From NCBI RefSeq assembly GCF_017743935.1, contig NZ_JAGHRE010000006.1:62001-126000 (forward strand): DNA of 64,000 nt, in the 5' to 3' direction. This DNA comes from Tropicibacter sp. R16_0. GTDB taxonomy: Bacteria > Pseudomonadota > Alphaproteobacteria > Rhodobacterales > Rhodobacteraceae. Numbering within the stretch: the first letter of the stretch is position 1; each line of letters opens with the position of its first letter. Positions 46,871-54,794 of the stretch are shown here, piece after piece. The position numbers and the translations under genes were made by a program. The notes beneath the pieces were generated by a model. It was not told where the DNA came from and did no database searches. It was given only the letters and a program-made list of their open reading frames with translations.

Positions 46871-47521
46871 TCAAATCCGGCCGTATTTCGCCAGACCTTC
46901 GCGCAGCGAACCGCTTTCGATGATCAGACGGGCCTGTTCGGCCTCGCGTTCGTCGATCTCACGCGCCATTTCCAGCACCGCCTCGGCATGATCGCGCGGC
47001 ACGGCGACGGCCCCGTCCACATCCGCCACGATGATGTCGCCGGGATGCACGATCACACCGCCCATATCGACCTCGACATTTGACGCGAGGGTCTTGATCC
47101 GGCCCAGGGTAGTTCCTGGAGACACACAGCGCGAATAGACGGGGAAGTCGTAGTCGCGCTTGATTTCCACCAGGTCGCGCACGCCGCCGTCCAGCAGGGC
47201 GCCTTCGTGTTTGTTGGCGACTGCACCGGCGGTCATCAGACCTCCCCACAGCGCCACATCGGTGGTGCCATTGGTCGAAATCACGATCACCGAGCCTGCC
47301 TCGGATTCATCAATCGCATCCAGCGCGTGCTGGGGCGGCAGGAATTCGTCGGTCGGACCTTCCAGGATGGTCACCGCCGGGCCAACGATCTTGTTTTCAT
47401 TAATGCGCGGCTTGAACGCGGCGGGCAAAAAGCCGGTCTTGCCTGCGATCTTGTCCACGGCATCGGCAACCGAGGCGGTCGCGGTTTCGCGGAAACCCGC
47501 GACGAGTTCTTGGGTGTTCAT
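46871..47521 (-). CDS. RraA-family protein (aldolase-like or oxaloacetate decarboxylase-like)
   Basis: 216 residues from the ATG at 47521 (MNTQELVAGFRE), preceded by GAGGATAG; the longer frame to 47656 runs into the aldolase gene and has no family likeness there. RraA/HMG-aldolase fold with 'GGLMTAGAVANKHEGALLDGGVRDL', the typical substrate and metal site (GG.., then RD...D), and 'VHPGDIIVADVDGAVAVPRDHAEAVL'. The family includes 4-hydroxy-4-methyl-2-oxoglutarate aldolases and oxaloacetate decarboxylases as well as the E. coli RNase E inhibitor. Its position after the KDPG aldolase gene argues for a lyase acting on a 2-keto acid. The substrate is unknown. Confidence 0.88.
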   Translation of the reverse strand: MNTQELVAGFRETATASVADAVDKIAGKTGFLPAAFKPRINENKIVGPAVTILEGPTDEFLPPQHALDAIDESEAGSVIVISTNGTTDVALWGGLMTAGAVANKHEGALLDGGVRDLVEIKRDYDFPVYSRCVSPGTTLGRIKTLASNVEVDMGGVIVHPGDIIVADVDGAVAVPRDHAEAVLEMAREIDEREAEQARLIIESGSLREGLAKYGRI

Positions 47522-47538
47522 TACTCTATCCTCATTCA

Positions 47539-48189
47539 TCAGGAGTTGTGAAAGGAGACTGCGGCAAGGGCCGCGTTGATCTGATCTTGTGCCAGTCCTG
47601 TATTCCCTGCCTCGAGCGCGCGGGTCGGCAACAGGTTGCCGCCCATGCCTACACAAACCGCACCCACATCCAGATAGGACTGCGCCGTTTCAGGTGAGAC
47701 ATCGCCCGTGGGCATGAACGCCACATCCGGAAAGACCGATTTCAGGGCCTTCAGGAACCCCGGTCCGCCAGCGGCATCCGCGGGGAAAACCTTGACCGCA
47801 GCGGCGCCTGCAGTGGCATGGTGCAGAACCTCGCCTGGCGTCATCGCACCGGGCAGATACGGCACGCCCGAAGCCAGCGTCAGCTGCGCGGCACCCTCAC
47901 TCCAACAGGGCGAGACGACAAATTGCGCGCCTGCATCCAGAACGGCGCGGGCTTGTTCAGCGTCAAAAACGGTGCCCGCACCGGTCACGATCTGGGGATA
48001 GCTTTTGCGCAGCTCTTCGATCAACGTCGCCGCCCCAGGCACTGTCGTTGTGATCTCAAGCGCGCGAATGCCGGCCTCGGCCAAGAGATCACAGGCCTGG
48101 CGCGCTATTGCGGGATCGCTGTGTCGGATCACCGGCACGATGTGCGCGGCGGCCAACGTGTCGACGAAACTTACCACGGGTTCACCCAA
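47539..48189 (-). CDS. eda: 2-keto-3-deoxy-6-phosphogluconate (KDPG) aldolase family
   Basis: Up to 216 residues. No ATG fits: the open frame starts with TTG at 48189, overlapping the dehydrogenase gene by 19 bases; GTG at 48177 is the alternative. Class I aldolase fold with 'ALEITTT' (catalytic Glu), 'VTGAGTVFDAEQ', 'FVVSPCW', 'YLPGAMTPGEV', the Schiff-base Lys in 'AAVKVFPADAAGGPGFLKAL' and 'MPTGDVS'. In E. coli Eda the Glu is followed by V-T-L-R, where Arg contacts the substrate; here that Arg is Thr, so the preferred substrate may differ. It splits KDPG-like compounds to pyruvate and an aldehyde. Pairing with the kinase at 44629 supports a Doudoroff-type route. Confidence 0.88.
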   Translation of the reverse strand: MGEPVVSFVDTLAAAHIVPVIRHSDPAIARQACDLLAEAGIRALEITTTVPGAATLIEELRKSYPQIVTGAGTVFDAEQARAVLDAGAQFVVSPCWSEGAAQLTLASGVPYLPGAMTPGEVLHHATAGAAAVKVFPADAAGGPGFLKALKSVFPDVAFMPTGDVSPETAQSYLDVGAVCVGMGGNLLPTRALEAGNTGLAQDQINAALAAVSFHNS

Positions 48190-49139
48190 TTGCGCGGGGC
48201 CTCGCCGGACAGAACCCGGGCAATCTCGGTCGCAGCGTTGCGCTGCAGGACCTCGACCGACCGTTCAGAATACCAGGCCGCGTGATCAGACAGTAGCGTG
48301 TTGGGCGCGCGCAGGAGCGGGTTGTCTTGCGCGACGGGTTCAACTTCGAACACGTCGATGCCCGCGCCAAACAGACGCCCTTCGCCCAAGGCGTTGGCCA
48401 GTGCAGCCTCCTCCACCAAACCCCCGCGTGACACGTTGATCACGATCGAGGTGGGTTTCATCAATGCGATCCGCTCGGCGTTCAGGATGTGGCGGGTTTC
48501 CGGCGTCAACGGCGCATGCAGGCTAACCACATCGGCGCGGCGGCAGAGATCCTCCAGCGTAGCAAGCTCCACGCCGGCGTTGGCAGCGGCCTCCGTCGGC
48601 AGATAGGGGTCGAAGACCAACACGGCTTCAAAGCCGAGCGCGCGGAATTTCTCGGCCGCTTTCAGCCCGATCTTACCACAGCCGATCAGACCCAGCACCG
48701 AACCTGCGCGGCTCGGGATCATGGCAGCCTGACCAATGCCCCAGGCCCCGTCCCGCACCTCGGTGTCGCGGCTGAGGATCCGGCGTTGCACCGCCAGATA
48801 GAGCGCGACCGCATGTTCGCTGACCTCATGTTCGGCACCGTAATCGGGCACATTGGCAACCTTGATCCCACGGGTTCGCGCATGGTCCAGGTCGATGTTG
48901 TCGACGCCCACCCCATAGCGGACGACGACTTGCAAATTCGGGCAGGCGTCCAGAACGGCCGCGTCCACGATGCGCTCGCGCACCAGCAACGCGACCGGGT
49001 CCAACGCCTGCAAGGCCGGGACCGCCGGAACATCCGCGCCAATCGGCGCAATCTTGGCGTCATGCGCGGCCAACACCCGAGTTTCGGTGTCATAGGCGGC
49101 ATACCCCGGCTCCAGTACGGCAATGGTCGGATGTGTCAT
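48171..49139 (-). CDS. D-isomer-specific 2-hydroxyacid dehydrogenase
   Basis: 322 residues from the ATG at 49139 (MTHPTIAVLEPGY). NAD-binding motif 'GLIGCGKIGLKAAEKF' (GxGxxG), the substrate Arg in 'INVSRGGLVEE', a Glu in 'DVFEVEP' and the catalytic His in 'LLSDHAAWYSE' all fit the D-2-hydroxyacid dehydrogenase family, of the C-terminal-binding-protein-like group. It would interconvert a 2-keto acid and a 2-hydroxy acid. It lies between the TRAP substrate-binding gene and the aldolase. It probably channels an imported hydroxy or keto acid into the pathway; the exact acid is unknown. Confidence 0.92.
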   Translation of the reverse strand: MTHPTIAVLEPGYAAYDTETRVLAAHDAKIAPIGADVPAVPALQALDPVALLVRERIVDAAVLDACPNLQVVVRYGVGVDNIDLDHARTRGIKVANVPDYGAEHEVSEHAVALYLAVQRRILSRDTEVRDGAWGIGQAAMIPSRAGSVLGLIGCGKIGLKAAEKFRALGFEAVLVFDPYLPTEAAANAGVELATLEDLCRRADVVSLHAPLTPETRHILNAERIALMKPTSIVINVSRGGLVEEAALANALGEGRLFGAGIDVFEVEPVAQDNPLLRAPNTLLSDHAAWYSERSVEVLQRNAATEIARVLSGEAPRNWVNPW

Positions 49140-49160
49140 CTGACGGTCCCTGGGCATGGT

Positions 49161-50171
49161 TTATTGCGCTTTGTAAGCGGCGACGGCAGCGTCGAGGCGG
49201 TCAGGCCATTCGGCACCGATTTCACCCACGATGTACTCGCGCACAGCAGGCTGCGCAGCTTCGCGGAACATCGCTTTTTGCTCGGGGCTGACCGGGACCA
49301 CTTCCATACCCTTTTCCGACAGGATCGCAGTTGCGTTGGCGTCCTGCGCTGCGGTCATGCCGCGGTGGATGGTCTTGGAAATCTCGACACACTGGCTGAC
49401 GGCGGTCTGCTCATCCGCGGTTAGCGACTGATAGAACATGTCCGACATCAGATAGGCGTGCCAGCTGAACACATGGCCGTCCAGCGAGACGTATTTCTGG
49501 TGCTGATAGAGCGAGGCGTTGACAATGTTGGTCACGCCGTTTTCCTGACCGTCCACAACGCCCTGCTGCAGCGCGCCCGGCAGTTCCGGCCACGGAACCG
49601 GAGTGGCGGAGGCGCCCAGGCTTTCCACCAGCGTCACCCAGACCGGCGCGGTCATGACGCGCATTTTCAGGCCTTCCATATCGGCAGGCTCGGCCACGGG
49701 TTTGACGTTGTTGGTGAAATTACGCACGCCATTGTCGGCCACACCAAAGCTGCGGATACCGGTCTTGGCCAGCAAGTCCGCATTCAGCGCGTCGCCAAAC
49801 TCGCCGTCCATCACCGACCACGCCATCGCCTGATCATCGAACAAGTAGGGCATCGCCAGAACGGAGAAGGGTTTGTACACGGCCGAGATCGGACCATCGT
49901 GGATCGCGGCCATCTGGACGGTGCCTAACTGCAGGCCTTCCATGATCTCGGACCCGCCACCCAGCTGCGACGCCGGGAAGATCTGAACGTCGATGGAGCC
50001 GGATGTCTTGCCCTCGACGCAGGCCTCGAACGCCAGTGCGGCTGCGTGTTTGGGTGAGCTCAGGTCAGCCGCCTGAAAGTGGGCATACTTCAGTTCCTTG
50101 GCCGAGGCGGCTCCGGCGGCGGTCAGGGCGATGGCGGCGGTCGCCATCATCAGTTGCGACATGGGTTTCAT
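49161..50171 (-). CDS. dctP: TRAP transporter substrate-binding protein (DctP family)
   Basis: 336 residues from the ATG at 50171 (MKPMSQLMMATAAIALTAAGAASA). The first 24 residues are a signal peptide ending ASA, so the protein is periplasmic. DctP fold marks: 'GSIDVQIFPASQLGGGSEIMEGLQLGTVQMA', 'LKMRVMTAPVWVTLVESLGASATPVPWPELPGALQQGVVDGQENG'. In related proteins the Arg in 'LKMRVM' binds the carboxylate of the ligand, so an organic acid substrate is expected. It is downstream of dctQ and dctM, 19 bases after the latter. Together they form one complete tripartite importer for the sugar-acid operon. Confidence 0.95.
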   Translation of the reverse strand: MKPMSQLMMATAAIALTAAGAASAKELKYAHFQAADLSSPKHAAALAFEACVEGKTSGSIDVQIFPASQLGGGSEIMEGLQLGTVQMAAIHDGPISAVYKPFSVLAMPYLFDDQAMAWSVMDGEFGDALNADLLAKTGIRSFGVADNGVRNFTNNVKPVAEPADMEGLKMRVMTAPVWVTLVESLGASATPVPWPELPGALQQGVVDGQENGVTNIVNASLYQHQKYVSLDGHVFSWHAYLMSDMFYQSLTADEQTAVSQCVEISKTIHRGMTAAQDANATAILSEKGMEVVPVSPEQKAMFREAAQPAVREYIVGEIGAEWPDRLDAAVAAYKAQ

Positions 50172-50190
50172 TAGGTTCCTCCCTTTCATG

Positions 50191-51477
50191 TCAGTTCGCA
50201 AATCCAAAGAAGTTGGGGATGAAGGTGCTGATCTCAGGGATCAGAATGACCAGAAGCAGCACCACGAGTTCTGCCAGCAGCAACGGCAGAACCGCCCTTG
50301 ACAGAGCCTCGATTTTCAATTGGCCGACTGTGGCGATGACAAAGAGCACCGGACCGACCGGAGGTGTGATCATTCCGATGGTCAGGTTCAGAACCAGCAT
50401 CATGCCGAATTGCAGCGGGTCGATCCCGGCGGAGTAGGCAATCGGCCCTAGGATCGGCGTCAGAATGATCAGCGCAGGCAGCGTGTCGATGAAGAAGCCG
50501 CAGATCAGCGCAAAGGCCGCCAAGATGAACAGGATGCCCAACCGGCTGTCCGTGATCTGGGTGATGAATTTGGCCAGTTCCTGCGGGATCTGAAGATAGG
50601 TCAGCAGCCAGGCAAAGATCGACGCCATTGCAACGATCAAAAACACGGACGAGGTGACGACACCGGCCCGGACAAAGGCGCCATAGAGTGCTTTTGCGGT
50701 AAAGGCACGCATGACAAAGCCAAGGAACAGGGCATAGGCCGAGGCCACCGCGCCCGCCTCGGTCGGGGTAAAAACACCCCCCAGAATGCCACCGAGAATG
50801 ATTGCGGGCATGATCAATGCCGGCAGAGCCGCAAGCGAGGCGCTGCGCAATTCAGCCATGGTCGCGCGCGTGTCCCGGCCGCGATAACCATGGCGGGTCG
50901 ACACAAAGTGGTTCGCAATGGCCAAAGATACGCCGAGAAGAACACCCGGCACGATGCCCGCCAGAAACAGGCCCGCCACGGTTACACCATTGGTCGAGAT
51001 GGCAAAAATTACGGCCAGAATCGAAGGTGGGATGATCGGGCCGATCGTGGCGGTGGCGGCTGACAAGGCACCCGCATAGTTCTTTTCATATCCGGCCTCG
51101 CGCATCATCCGCATGACGATGGCAGACGGGCCGGCCGCATCGGCCAGGGCGGAACCGCTGATCCCGGCAAACAGCATCGACACCAGAATGTTCACATGGC
51201 CCAGACCACCCCGAACGTGACCCACCAGAGCATTCGCGAACCGCAACAGGGCGTTTGTCAAACCACATGCGGTCATCAGCTCGGACGCAAGGATGAAGAA
51301 GGGAACCGCCATAAGAGGGAAGCTGTCGATGCCCGCAAACATGCGCTGCGTGGCCACCAGTGGGTTCAGGCCACCGTTGATGAAAATCGCGGATACCCCG
51401 GCGATCCCCATGGTAAAGGCCACAGGCACACCCAAAAGAAGGGTCGCAAAGAACAGGATGATCAAAGTCTTAGCCAT
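50191..51477 (-). CDS. dctM: TRAP transporter large permease (DctM family)
   Basis: 428 residues from the ATG at 51477 (MAKTLIILFFATLLLGVPVAF), starting 4 bases after dctQ ends. About twelve hydrophobic helices span the inner membrane. Family marks are 'PFFILASELMTACGLTNALLRFANALVGHVRGGLGHVNILVSMLFAGISGSA', 'GPIIPPSILAVIFA', 'GVFTPTEAGAVASAYA' and 'TPPVGPVLFVIA'. This is the main sodium-coupled transport subunit. Function is secure at family level; the ligand must come from the dctP partner. Confidence 0.95.
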   Translation of the reverse strand: MAKTLIILFFATLLLGVPVAFTMGIAGVSAIFINGGLNPLVATQRMFAGIDSFPLMAVPFFILASELMTACGLTNALLRFANALVGHVRGGLGHVNILVSMLFAGISGSALADAAGPSAIVMRMMREAGYEKNYAGALSAATATIGPIIPPSILAVIFAISTNGVTVAGLFLAGIVPGVLLGVSLAIANHFVSTRHGYRGRDTRATMAELRSASLAALPALIMPAIILGGILGGVFTPTEAGAVASAYALFLGFVMRAFTAKALYGAFVRAGVVTSSVFLIVAMASIFAWLLTYLQIPQELAKFITQITDSRLGILFILAAFALICGFFIDTLPALIILTPILGPIAYSAGIDPLQFGMMLVLNLTIGMITPPVGPVLFVIATVGQLKIEALSRAVLPLLLAELVVLLLVILIPEISTFIPNFFGFAN

Positions 51478-51481
51478 CAGT

Positions 51482-51961
51482 TCAAAGCCCCGCCTCAAAG
51501 TCTTCGGAAACGAAACGTTTGGCAAAGAACGCCAGCTGGATCAGAAACAGGGCGCAACCGATCGGGATCGCCAGATAGGGAATGCCGCGTGAAATTCCGG
51601 TCGACATGGTTTCCTTGTTCCAGCCGAATTCGACGAAGCGGATACCCAGCCACATCATCACCGCCATAAAGGCGAACATCACCACGACGATCCCCCAGCG
51701 CAGCATCTTGGCCGCATTGGCGGGCAGCGCGCCGTGAAACGCGGTGATCGCGACCAGCCGCCCTTCGCGCAGGGCCAGCCCGGCCCCGGAAAAGGCACCC
51801 AGAATCATGAGGTGGCGGGCGGTTTCTTCGACCCAGGCAAAGGACATCCCAAAGCCGTAACGACCCACCACATTGATGAAGACGATGATGAAAACCACGG
51901 CCAGGGCCGCGGCGACCAATGCCCTGTTGAGGGTCACGATCCAGGTTTCAAGCTTGCTCAA
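51482..51961 (-). CDS. dctQ: TRAP transporter small permease (DctQ family), TTG start
   Basis: 159 residues if started at the TTG at 51961, which has a perfect GGAGGAG ribosome site six bases upstream. The in-frame extension to 52093 runs through the promoter/operator region and overlaps the regulator gene, so it is not real. Four membrane helices are visible, with the family marks 'FINVVGRYGFGMSFAWVEETARHLMILGAFSGAGLALREGRLVAI'. It forms a heterodimer with DctM. This is the first gene of an eleven-gene minus-strand operon reaching mgsA. Confidence 0.9.
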   Translation of the reverse strand: MSKLETWIVTLNRALVAAALAVVFIIVFINVVGRYGFGMSFAWVEETARHLMILGAFSGAGLALREGRLVAITAFHGALPANAAKMLRWGIVVVMFAFMAVMMWLGIRFVEFGWNKETMSTGISRGIPYLAIPIGCALFLIQLAFFAKRFVSEDFEAGL

Positions 51962-52001
51962 AGTCGCTCCTCCCGATGCGGCTCTGTTGTGGGAATCAAA
52001 A

Positions 52002-52048
52002 CTGGCATACAGTATGCTAGCTGTCAATACTGCCACATTGTATGCCAG
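52002..52048. promoter_or_regulatory. palindromic operator between dctQ and the GntR regulator
   Basis: GCATACAGTATGC at 52005-52017 is a perfect 13-base palindrome. The flanking arm CTGGCATACA (52002-52011) recurs inverted as TGTATGCCAG at 52039-52048. The spacing and the half-sites fit two operator sites for a dimeric FCD-type GntR protein, placed where they could repress both divergent promoters. Confidence 0.65.
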
Positions 52049-52084
52049 CTCAACTGGTGATAGAGTCGTGATGAGGAGAGCCAG

Positions 52085-52753
52085 ATGACCCAATTCAACC
52101 GACCGAAATCATTGACAGAGTTGGTCACCGAGAACTTGAGAGACCGCATTGTCAGCGGTGAATTTGACCTGGGCGAGCAACTGTCCGAGGCCCGAATCGC
52201 CAAAGACATCAACGTCAGCCGCACCCCCGTCCGCGAAGCAATCAACCGGCTTGAAATGGAGGGGTTGCTGATCGTGGAGCCTCAACGAGGGTCTTTTGTT
52301 TTCAGTCTGGAACCCGAAGAACTTGCAAAACTCTGCGATGCGCGGGTGTGTCTTGAAACCACGGCCCTGACACACGCGATCAAAGAGCGACCCGAGGACT
52401 TGGCCGATGCCCTGTCCGGTTGCGTCGATCGGATGACCGCCGCCAGGGACGCCGATGATGACGGAGAATACCTGGCGCAGGACACCGTGTTCCATCAACA
52501 TATCTTTGATTGCGCAGACAACCGGTTCCTGAACGATGCCTATCAGACAATTGCTCTGAAAATGGCCGCGCTAAGGAACCGACTGGGTCGGCACCCGGAT
52601 CACATGCACAAGTCCTATCTGGAACACATCGCCCTGGTGGACGCGGTACGAAACCGTGACACGGCAACGGCGCTCGAGATCCTGAAATCGCATATTGACC
52701 GCAAGGAAGGATCATATTGGAGCGATGCCACCGAGGTGGTGACAGCCAAGTAA
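52085..52753 (+). CDS. GntR-family transcriptional regulator (FCD subfamily)
   Basis: 222 residues, start at 52085 with GAGGAG upstream. The winged helix-turn-helix occupies about residues 8-70 ('LRDRIVSGEFDLGEQLSEARIAKDINVSRTPVREAINRLEMEGLLIVEPQRGSFV'). The helical FCD ligand-binding domain follows, with metal ligands in 'DTVFHQHIF' (Asp, His), 'HKSYLEHIALVDAV' and 'LKSHID'. FadR/FCD regulators typically bind carboxylic acids and repress the neighbouring catabolic operon until the substrate arrives. Divergence from dctQ with the palindromes in between makes it the likely regulator of the TRAP/sugar-acid operon. It converges with the RidA gene 34 bases away. Confidence 0.93.
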   Translation: MTQFNRPKSLTELVTENLRDRIVSGEFDLGEQLSEARIAKDINVSRTPVREAINRLEMEGLLIVEPQRGSFVFSLEPEELAKLCDARVCLETTALTHAIKERPEDLADALSGCVDRMTAARDADDDGEYLAQDTVFHQHIFDCADNRFLNDAYQTIALKMAALRNRLGRHPDHMHKSYLEHIALVDAVRNRDTATALEILKSHIDRKEGSYWSDATEVVTAK

Positions 52754-52787
52754 CCTTGCGCCTTCTGCTTTGCCTGCTCCAGGAAGC

Positions 52788-53177
52788 CTAAGGTTTTGCC
52801 GCCATCACTTCGACCTCAACCTTAAACTCGGGGCGGGTAAAGCCGGACACGATCAGCAAGGTCGAGGTGGGCAGAATATGTCTTTCACCGATGAATTCGT
52901 CACGCGCCCGCATGTAGTCAGGGAAATGCGCACGATCCGTGACATAGGCCGCGACATGCGCCACGTCCTCGGGTCCCATCCCGCCTGACGACAGGATTTG
53001 CCGAATGGTCTCAAAGCAAATGACGGCTTGCTCATAGGCCCCGTCGGGGATGCTGTCATCGCTGCGAATCCCCAGTTGGCCCGAGGTTTTGACAACACGC
53101 CATCCTGCCGGAATCTCGATCCCGTGGCTGTATCGCCCAAACGGTGGGCGTGCGTCGCTTGCGTCCAAAGCCTTCAT
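52788..53177 (-). CDS. RidA-like (YjgF/YER057c/UK114) protein
   Basis: 129 residues with the small trimeric chorismate-mutase-like fold: 'WRVVKTSGQLGIRSDD', 'YEQAVICFETIRQILSSGGMGPEDVAHVAAYVTDRAHFPDYMRARDEFIG' and the closing 'FKVEVEVMAA'. RidA itself hydrolyses reactive enamine/imine intermediates using an Arg near the C-terminus. That Arg is not aligned here (sequence 'VSGFTRPEFKVEVE'), so this may belong to one of the Rid groups with another role. AAAGGA precedes the ATG at 53177. It diverges from the amidotransferase operon with 133 bases between, suggesting a shared control region and a role in the same nitrogen compound pathway. Confidence 0.85.
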   Translation of the reverse strand: MKALDASDARPPFGRYSHGIEIPAGWRVVKTSGQLGIRSDDSIPDGAYEQAVICFETIRQILSSGGMGPEDVAHVAAYVTDRAHFPDYMRARDEFIGERHILPTSTLLIVSGFTRPEFKVEVEVMAAKP

Positions 53178-53310
53178 TCAGCTGTCCTTTTTCAGGCTGC
53201 GGTTTAGACTTGCCAAACCGGGATTTGTTTGCAAGCCTTACCCGCATCTCTGGCACGGATTATCACCCAAGGGCCACGCAACACCATTTTCGTCTAAGGA
53301 GGGCGAGATT

Positions 53311-54006
53311 ATGGCGCGTGTCCTTTTGGTACGTCACGGCAACGAACCTGCCGATGACCGCGTGGTGTCATGGCTGACCGAGGTTGGCTATGACGTTGAC
53401 AGTCGAAAGCCCTTTGCAGGGGATCTGCTGGGCGAGCCAGACGATGATCTGGCCGGAACCGTCATTTATGGCGGGCTGTACAACGTCTATGAGGCCGACA
53501 AACACCCCTTTTTGAACGAAGAATACCGCTGGATTGCCCGCTGTCTTGAGGCGGATGTGCCCATGCTGGGGATCTGCCAGGGAGCCCAAATGATCGCCTA
53601 TCACCTGGGCGCATGGGCCGGTCCGCGCGAGCACGAGACGTTCGAGTTCGGGTATTATCCCGTCACGCCTTCACCCGAGGCCGGTGATTTCCTGACCACG
53701 CCACTCCACGTCACCCAAGCGCATTTTCATACTTTCGATCTGCCAGACGGTGCCGTGCGCCTGGCGGGCAACGAGGCCTATCAAAATCAGGCCTTTCGCT
53801 GGGGCGACAAGGTCTATGGCCTACAGTTCCACCCCGAGGTCACGATCGAAGGGTTCAGACGCTGGCAGCGCCAGAAATGGAACGTCTACGAACGCCCAGG
53901 CGTGCAGACACCCGAGGAACAAACACGGTTGATGTATGCCCATGACGCGGCACAGGCCGACTGGTTCTACGGTTTTCTCGATACCCTGTTCGGGAGGCCA
54001 CAATGA
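53311..54006 (+). CDS. class I glutamine amidotransferase-like protein
   Basis: 231 residues from the ATG at 53311 (MARVLLVRHGNEP) with a strong AAGGAGG; the open frame extends upstream to 53050, but that part overlaps the RidA gene. The catalytic Cys nucleophile lies in 'MLGICQGAQMIAYHLGA', and the His-Glu pair in 'GLQFHPEVTIEGF', as in GuaA-type glutaminase domains. There is no synthetase partner domain. Such stand-alone members may hydrolyse gamma-glutamyl bonds or donate ammonia to a partner. The stop overlaps the creatininase start (ATGA), which suggests tight coupling. Confidence 0.9.
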   Translation: MARVLLVRHGNEPADDRVVSWLTEVGYDVDSRKPFAGDLLGEPDDDLAGTVIYGGLYNVYEADKHPFLNEEYRWIARCLEADVPMLGICQGAQMIAYHLGAWAGPREHETFEFGYYPVTPSPEAGDFLTTPLHVTQAHFHTFDLPDGAVRLAGNEAYQNQAFRWGDKVYGLQFHPEVTIEGFRRWQRQKWNVYERPGVQTPEEQTRLMYAHDAAQADWFYGFLDTLFGRPQ

Positions 54007-54794
54007 GTATCCAAGGCTATTGGGCTGACCAAAAGGCGCCCTTCTTTCGCGATCTGCCCGAAGATCTGGTCGCGGTTCTGCCCATTGGCGCGATGGAGCA
54101 GCACGGCCCACATTTGCCCGTCAGCGTCGACCGTGACCTGCCCGAGGCGATGATCGCCCAAGCACTTAAGCTGCTTGAGCCCCACCAAAACGTGCTGATC
54201 CTGCCGACGTTGACCATCACCAAGAGCGGCGAACATGATCGGCATCCCGGCACGCTAAGCCTGTCAGCCGACACCCTGCTTGCCGTATTGCGCGACATCG
54301 GCGCCTCGGTCGCGCGGGCCGGTGTGGCTCGCTTGGTTTTGCTGAACGGGCACGGCGGCAACACGGCTTTGCTTGAGGTTGCGGCCCGGGATCTGCGCAT
54401 GTCGCACAACATGATCGTGGCCACCTGCTCCTGGTTTGGCTTTGCCGACTATTGCGATCACTTCGCGCCCGAGGCCTTGGCGATGGACCTGCACGCCGGC
54501 GACACCGAGACCTCGGCCATGTTGGCTGCCAAGCCGGGGCTGGTCGATATGGACAAGGCGCAGAATTTCGTTCCCCAGATGCAGGCCTGGCGTCAGATCA
54601 ACCGCTTTGTCGGACTTACCGGAGAGGCCGCCCGCCCAGGGTGGATCATAGACGACCTGAACACCCTAGGGGCCTGTGGCGATGCCTCGGCCGCGACCGC
54701 GCAAAAGGGCGAACATCTGCTGTCCACAGCTGCGGCCAACTTTGCGCTGTTTCTGGATGAGTTCTCGCGCTTTGACCTGATGGGGCGCACATGA
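54003..54794 (+). CDS. creatininase family amidohydrolase
   Basis: 263 residues with the family marks 'VAVLPIGAMEQHGPHLPVSVDRDL' (Glu, His and Asp metal ligands), 'TKSGEHDRHPGTLSLSADTL', 'LVLLNGHGGNTALL' and 'DLHAGDTETSAMLA' with a late metal-binding Glu. Members include creatinine amidohydrolase and enzymes acting on other cyclic amides, using two metal ions. It is joined to both neighbours by ATGA overlaps. With the CodA-like amidohydrolase next to it, it most likely opens a cyclic amide or hydrolyses an amide. The substrate is not evident. Confidence 0.93.
   Translation: MSIQGYWADQKAPFFRDLPEDLVAVLPIGAMEQHGPHLPVSVDRDLPEAMIAQALKLLEPHQNVLILPTLTITKSGEHDRHPGTLSLSADTLLAVLRDIGASVARAGVARLVLLNGHGGNTALLEVAARDLRMSHNMIVATCSWFGFADYCDHFAPEALAMDLHAGDTETSAMLAAKPGLVDMDKAQNFVPQMQAWRQINRFVGLTGEAARPGWIIDDLNTLGACGDASAATAQKGEHLLSTAAANFALFLDEFSRFDLMGRT

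Noticed and set aside
51962-52093. Long start for dctQ at 52093.
   Set aside because: It would overlap the GntR start and run through the palindromes. TTG at 51961 has a perfect GGAGGAG site.
53050-53310. Upstream extension of the amidotransferase.
   Set aside because: It overlaps the RidA gene in the opposite direction and lacks family likeness; the ATG at 53311 has a strong AAGGAGG.
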